Assembly (NCBI GenBank): GCA_905215845.1
Contig: CAJMRU010000020.1
Coordinates: 1-10,125 of the forward strand
DNA from: an uncultured bacterium
Lineage (GTDB): Bacteria; Bacillota; Clostridia; TANB77; CAG-508
DNA length: 10,125 nt
Reading direction: 5' to 3'
Below are positions 6,908-10,125 of the stretch, in pieces. The number at the start of each line of letters is the position of its first letter. Position 1 is the stretch's first letter. The translations under genes and the position numbers were made by a program. The notes beneath the pieces were generated by a model, which searched no databases, was not told the origin of the DNA, and saw only the letters and a program-made list of their open reading frames with translations.

Positions 6908-8182
6908 ATGGAATACAAGAAAAGTGAAATAAAAAAAGGAATAAATTTACACACAATAAAAACTGACAAATTTAAAACAAACTTAATTGCAATTTTTCTA
7001 ACAACGAAATTAGAAAGAGAAACTGTAACTAAAAATGCAGTAATATCAGCTTTACTAAGAAGAGGAAGTAAAAATATGCCAACTCAAGAACAAATTAGTA
7101 AAGAACTTGAAGAAATGTATGGAGCTAGTTTTGACTGTGGATTAGACAAAACGGGAGATAATCAAGTTTTAAAATTTTATATAGAAACAATAAATGATAA
7201 ATTTTTACCACAAACTGAAGAAAATATGTTGAAAACTGCTATTGAAAAAATAGTAGAAATAGTATTTAATCCATTAATAGAAGATGAAGGCTTCAAGAAA
7301 GAATATGTTGAACAAGAAAAGAACAATATAAAACAAAGAATAGAGGGGAAAATAGATAATAAAGCAAGTTATTCTCTTGATAGATGTATAGAAGAAATGT
7401 ATAAAAATGAACCATTTGGATTATATAAATTTGGATATATAGAGGATTTAGGTAATATTAATGAAAATAACCTATATGACCAATACAAAAAATTAAGAGA
7501 AGAGTGCAAAATTGATATATTTGTATCTGGAGATATCAATGAAAATATTGAAGAAATATTAAATAATAATGAAAATATCAAAGAATTAAACGAAAGAGAA
7601 GCTAAATATGTTACAAGTAATATGAATCAAAATAAATCAAAAAATGCTGAAGAAAAAACTATAATAGAAAATATGGATGTAACACAGGGAAAATTAATAT
7701 TAGGATTAGATGTTAACTTAGAAGATGAAGAATTAAAATATGATGCAATGATATATAACAGTTTATTAGGTGGAAGTGCAAATTCTAAAATGTTTCAAAA
7801 TGTAAGAGAAAAAGCACATTTAGCTTATGTAGCAAGTTCAAGTTATCATAGAATTAAGAATAATATTTTTGTAAGATGTGGAATAGAAATATCAAATTAT
7901 GAAAAAGCATTAGAATTAATCAGAAAACAAATAGAAGATATGAAATTAGGAGATTTCACAGAAGAAGACGTAGAAAATGCCAAAAAAGGAATATTAGCAG
8001 CAATAAAATTAATAGATGATGAGCAAGATACACAGATAACATATTGTTTTGGGCAAGAACTGTCAAAAAATGAAGTTGACTTAGAAAACTATATGAAAAA
8101 AATCCAAGAAGTTAATAAACAAGATGTTATAGATATTGCAAATAAAGTAAAAACAAATACAATATACTTCTTAAGAAATTAG
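6908..8182 (+). CDS. ymfF: M16 peptidase-like protein, inactive YmfF-type subunit
   Basis: The 424-residue protein has the two-domain architecture of the M16 (insulinase/processing peptidase) family. At about residues 49-75, where active members carry the HxxEH zinc motif, it has LLRRGSKNMPTQEQ and then LEEMYGASF, with no His-x-x-Glu-His. It should therefore be non-catalytic, as in Bacillus YmfF, which sits beside an active YmfH. The C-terminal domain shows IDIFVSGDI (about 198-206) and the NVREKAHLAYVASSSYH block (about 298-314), typical of M16 second domains. There is no signal peptide, so the likely site is the cytoplasm. The ATG has AAGGAGG six bases upstream. I infer a heterodimer with the next gene. 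Bacillus homologues are annotated as associated with 5-aminopentanol modification of elongation factor P. No such gene is visible here, so that role is unproven. Confidence 0.85.
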   Translation: MEYKKSEIKKGINLHTIKTDKFKTNLIAIFLTTKLERETVTKNAVISALLRRGSKNMPTQEQISKELEEMYGASFDCGLDKTGDNQVLKFYIETINDKFLPQTEENMLKTAIEKIVEIVFNPLIEDEGFKKEYVEQEKNNIKQRIEGKIDNKASYSLDRCIEEMYKNEPFGLYKFGYIEDLGNINENNLYDQYKKLREECKIDIFVSGDINENIEEILNNNENIKELNEREAKYVTSNMNQNKSKNAEEKTIIENMDVTQGKLILGLDVNLEDEELKYDAMIYNSLLGGSANSKMFQNVREKAHLAYVASSSYHRIKNNIFVRCGIEISNYEKALELIRKQIEDMKLGDFTEEDVENAKKGILAAIKLIDDEQDTQITYCFGQELSKNEVDLENYMKKIQEVNKQDVIDIANKVKTNTIYFLRN

Positions 8183-8251
8183 AAAAGGAAAATTTAATTT
8201 GAAATAAATAAAAAATTTTTCACGACTATGTGTAACTTTTAGTAAAGTAAG

Positions 8252-8257
8252 AAAGGA
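8252..8257 (+). promoter_or_regulatory. Ribosome binding site that decides the ymfH start
   Basis: AAAGGA directly abuts ATG 8258, too close to serve it, but lies 12 bases before ATG 8270. I therefore prefer 8270, which also gives an N-terminus of the length seen in YmfH proteins. Confidence 0.5.
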
Positions 8258-8269
8258 ATGAAATTTTTA

Positions 8270-9556
8270 ATGCAAATTATAGAAAATTCAAAGGTAAAAG
8301 AAAAAATATATATTGAAAAACTTGATAATGGATTAACAGTAATGATAATACCAAAACCAGGTGTTCAAAAGAAATATATGATTTGGGGAACAAATTATGG
8401 TTCAAATGATAATGAGTTCATAGTTCCAGGAGAAGAAGAAAAAACAAAAGTGCCAAATGGGGTAGCACATTTTCTAGAACATAAAATGTTTGAACAAGAA
8501 AATGGTACAAATAGCTTAGATGTTTTAACAGCTTTAGGAACAGAAGCAAATGCATATACAACAAATGACCATACAGCATATTTATTTGAATGTACAGACA
8601 ATTTTTATGAAGCAATGGATGAATTAATGGATTATGTTCAACACCCATATTTTACAGACGAAAATGTAGAAAAAGAAAAAGGAATAATTGGTCAAGAAAT
8701 AATGATGTATGATGACTATCCTGAATGGAAAGTTTATCTAAATGCTATGGAAGCAATGTACCATAATAATCCTATAAAAATAGACATTGTAGGAACAATA
8801 GAAACAATTAGTAAGATTGATAAAGAAATATTATATAAATGTTATGAAACCTTCTATAATCCATCGAACATGGCAATGGTAATTTGTGGAGACTTTGAGC
8901 CAGAAAAATTAATAGAAGAAGTAAAGAAAAGATTAATAGACAAAAAAAGCAATGGGAAAATAGAAAGAATTTTTAAAGAAGAACCAGAAGAAATAGTAAA
9001 AGAAAAAATAGAACAAAAATTAGAAGTTAGTCAACCCTTATATACAATAGGAATAAAAGATAAAATTGATAATGTAGAAAATTCCAACAAAACAGATATA
9101 GTAAAAAAACATATTGCAATAGAAATTTTACTAAATATAATAATGGGAAGAAGTTCAAAGTTATACAAAGAGTTATATAATGAAGGATTAATTTATTCAG
9201 GAGCAAGTTTAGACTATGAATTTTCAAAAACATATGCTCATATACTAATTGCTGGACAATCAACAGATCCAGAAAAATTATATGAAAAATTCAAAGTAAG
9301 AGTAAAAGAATTAATAGAAAATGGAATAGATGAAAATGACTTCGAGAGAAACAAAAAAATGATATATGGTGGATATGTAAAAGAATATAATGATGTTACA
9401 GATATTGCAAGAATGTTTTTAGCAGACTACTTCAAGGGAATTAATAGTTTTGACTATATAGAAGAAATAAACAGTATAAATGTAGAATATTTAAACCAGG
9501 TGTTAAAAGATGTATTTAAAGAAAATAAAATGGTACTTTCAATAGTAAAAAGTTAA
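8270..9556 (+). CDS. ymfH: M16 family zinc metallopeptidase, active YmfH-type subunit
   Basis: From ATG 8270 the product has 428 residues; a start at ATG 8258 would add four. The N-terminal domain has KLDNGLTVMIIPKPG, typical of M16 proteins. It then has the inverted zinc motif HFLEH (67-71), where the histidines bind zinc and the glutamate is the general base. EKEKGIIGQEI (134-144) follows with the family's Glu pair seven residues apart, E136 and E143; E143 is the expected third zinc ligand. The C-terminal domain contains the GRSSKLYKELYNEGLIYSGA block (about 293-312). All catalytic residues are present, in contrast to the upstream gene, from which it is separated by 87 bases without a terminator. 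The two probably form one transcription unit and a heterodimeric peptidase. The substrate is unknown; a link to EF-P modification is known only by annotation of Bacillus homologues. Confidence 0.88.
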   Translation: MQIIENSKVKEKIYIEKLDNGLTVMIIPKPGVQKKYMIWGTNYGSNDNEFIVPGEEEKTKVPNGVAHFLEHKMFEQENGTNSLDVLTALGTEANAYTTNDHTAYLFECTDNFYEAMDELMDYVQHPYFTDENVEKEKGIIGQEIMMYDDYPEWKVYLNAMEAMYHNNPIKIDIVGTIETISKIDKEILYKCYETFYNPSNMAMVICGDFEPEKLIEEVKKRLIDKKSNGKIERIFKEEPEEIVKEKIEQKLEVSQPLYTIGIKDKIDNVENSNKTDIVKKHIAIEILLNIIMGRSSKLYKELYNEGLIYSGASLDYEFSKTYAHILIAGQSTDPEKLYEKFKVRVKELIENGIDENDFERNKKMIYGGYVKEYNDVTDIARMFLADYFKGINSFDYIEEINSINVEYLNQVLKDVFKENKMVLSIVKS

Positions 9557-9580
9557 AAAATAATAGGTAAAAAATGTGTA

Positions 9581-9625
9581 AAAAAAGCGGTTATTATAAA
9601 TTCAAAAAAATAATACCGTTTTTTT
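9581..9625 (+). terminator. Rho-independent terminator of the M16 gene pair
   Basis: CGG and TTATTAT (9588-9597) pair with ATAATACCG (9610-9618) with one bulged T. A-rich sequence lies in front and seven T follow. It begins about 25 bases after the ymfH stop. Confidence 0.75.
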
Positions 9626-9636
9626 CTGTTTCTAGC

Positions 9637-9643
9637 TGTCGAA
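9637..9643 (+). promoter_or_regulatory. Putative Spo0A box upstream of the Spo0E-like gene
   Basis: TGTCGAA matches the core consensus of Spo0A-binding 0A boxes (TGNCGAA). It is the only TGTCGAA I noticed in the window and sits upstream of a Spo0E-family gene. A second, weaker match lies on the reverse strand at 9670-9678 (TTTTGTCAA), but it coincides with a TTGACA hexamer. Confidence 0.4.
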
Positions 9644-9656
9644 AAACAAGAAAAAA

Positions 9657-9665
9657 TGTTATACG
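9657..9665 (+). promoter_or_regulatory. Possible extended -10 element behind the 0A box
   Basis: TGT followed by TATACG (9660-9665) is an extended -10 pattern. The 0A box ends 16 bases upstream, at the place of a -35 box, as in Spo0A-activated sigma-A promoters. Transcription would begin near 9672. TTGACA at 9670-9675 has no good -10 at the right distance. AGGAGTT at 9701-9707 resembles half of a sigma-H site, but no GAAT follows where it should. Confidence 0.3.
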
Positions 9666-9763
9666 AAAGTTGACAAAAACCATTGAAAATACTTGACTAG
9701 AGGAGTTTTCTGTGTTAATTTATAAGTATACGGAAGATAAATTAATAAAAAGGAGAGATGAGT

Positions 9764-9970
9764 ATGTTAAATGATGAAATTTGTAAATTAAGAAACAAAT
9801 TAAATCAAAGTATAGAACAGAAAAAAGACTATACTATCATTTATCAATTAAGCATAGAATTAGACGAACTAATTGCAAAATACTATGAAGATAAACAACA
9901 AGTTTGTAGAGTTTGCAAGGCAAAAAGAAGTAATAAAAGAAATAAAATTGAATTAGGTGAAAAACCTTAA
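9764..9970 (+). CDS. Spo0E-family aspartyl-phosphate phosphatase-like protein
   Basis: The 68-residue product has the compact two-helix layout of Spo0E-like regulators: LNDEICKLRNKLNQSIEQKK as helix one, a short turn, then LSIELDELIAKYYE (about residues 27-40) as helix two. The S-x-E-LD-x-LI-x-x-YY pattern matches the family motif (SQELDxLIxxYY), with isoleucine in place of the usual glutamine. Members of this family dephosphorylate Spo0A~P and so restrain sporulation. An unusual tail follows, with a Cys-x-x-Cys (CRVC, about 47-50) and a lysine/arginine-rich stretch. AGGAG (9751-9755) lies eight bases before ATG 9764 and only two before ATG 9758, so 9764 is preferred. The gene stands alone between two terminators. 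Assignment to the family is fairly secure; the phosphatase activity is inferred. Confidence 0.8.
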   Translation: MLNDEICKLRNKLNQSIEQKKDYTIIYQLSIELDELIAKYYEDKQQVCRVCKAKRSNKRNKIELGEKP

Positions 9971-10009
9971 AGACACAAATTTATTTTATACAATAAATTT
10001 GTGTCTTTT
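9969..10009 (+). terminator. Rho-independent terminator of the Spo0E-like gene
   Basis: A perfect 17-bp inverted repeat has arms AAAGACACAAATTTATT (9969-9985) and AATAAATTTGTGTCTTT (9992-10008) around a six-base loop. The left arm starts inside the TAA stop codon. A short T run and a second T run at 10013-10017 follow. The rest of the window to 10125 holds no gene or signal I can support. Confidence 0.8.
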
Positions 10010-10125
10010 GAGCTTTTTAAATATAAAATAAGTAAAGTATGTTATGAGATGTATAAATAAAAACTATTTAATTAGTGTCAAGAAGTATCGGAAAATTTTT
10101 GTAAGAACTTAGAAATTAAAATCTA

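Noticed and set aside
9701..9726. Sigma-H promoter before the Spo0E-like gene
   Set aside because: AGGAGTT resembles a sigma-H -35, but no GAAT -10 appears at the proper distance.
10054..10083. Reverse-strand TTGACA near the right edge as a promoter
   Set aside because: No acceptable -10 lies 16-18 bases away, and it would read into the Spo0E-like gene's terminator with no reverse-strand gene to serve.
1..10125. CRISPR array, tRNA or rRNA gene, insertion sequence, toxin-antitoxin or phage defence genes
   Set aside because: I found no spaced direct repeats, cloverleaf-like structures, transposase motifs or terminal repeats. All sizeable genes have housekeeping or regulatory identities.

Overview
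This is a strongly AT-rich, densely coding bacterial segment with every gene on the + strand. AGA is nearly the only arginine codon and A/T is strongly preferred at third positions. The first genes follow the order gdpP-rplI-dnaB that is familiar from Bacillus and Clostridium. With strong AGGAGG ribosome sites, TTG starts, U-tailed terminators and a Spo0E-type regulator, this points to a low-GC Firmicute, most likely a spore-forming member of the Clostridia. The species cannot be named from this window.

Layout. Positions 1-110 hold the last codons of a GdpP-type c-di-AMP phosphodiesterase, closed by a terminator. A promoter then drives rplI (ribosomal protein L9), dnaB (replicative helicase) and tilS (tRNA-Ile lysidine synthetase), with no terminator visible between them. 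ftsH (membrane AAA+ zinc protease) has its own promoter, a TTG start and a terminator after it. The hpt gene that often sits between tilS and ftsH is absent. Next come a J-domain protein with a C-terminal membrane anchor and a leftover of a leucine-rich-repeat gene that looks broken. rpsU (ribosomal protein S21) follows behind an exact-consensus sigma-A promoter and ends in its own terminator. Two M16-family peptidase-like genes form a pair: an inactive YmfF-like subunit and a YmfH-like subunit that keeps the zinc and catalytic residues. The last gene encodes a small Spo0E-family phosphatase. Upstream of it lies a consensus Spo0A-box sequence at the -35 position of a possible promoter. From 10010 to the end I see no gene or convincing signal.

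How the genes fit together. Most of the window is housekeeping: translation (L9, S21, TilS), replication (DnaB), membrane protein quality control (FtsH, possibly the J-protein) and second-messenger turnover (GdpP). The accessory points are the anchored J-protein, the LRR remnant, the M16 pair and the Spo0E-like gene. The last could form a feedback loop on the sporulation phosphorelay. I found no clearly new multi-gene system. The best leads are the putative Spo0A-controlled Spo0E gene and its Cys-X-X-Cys tail, the tail-anchored J-protein, and the short TilS.
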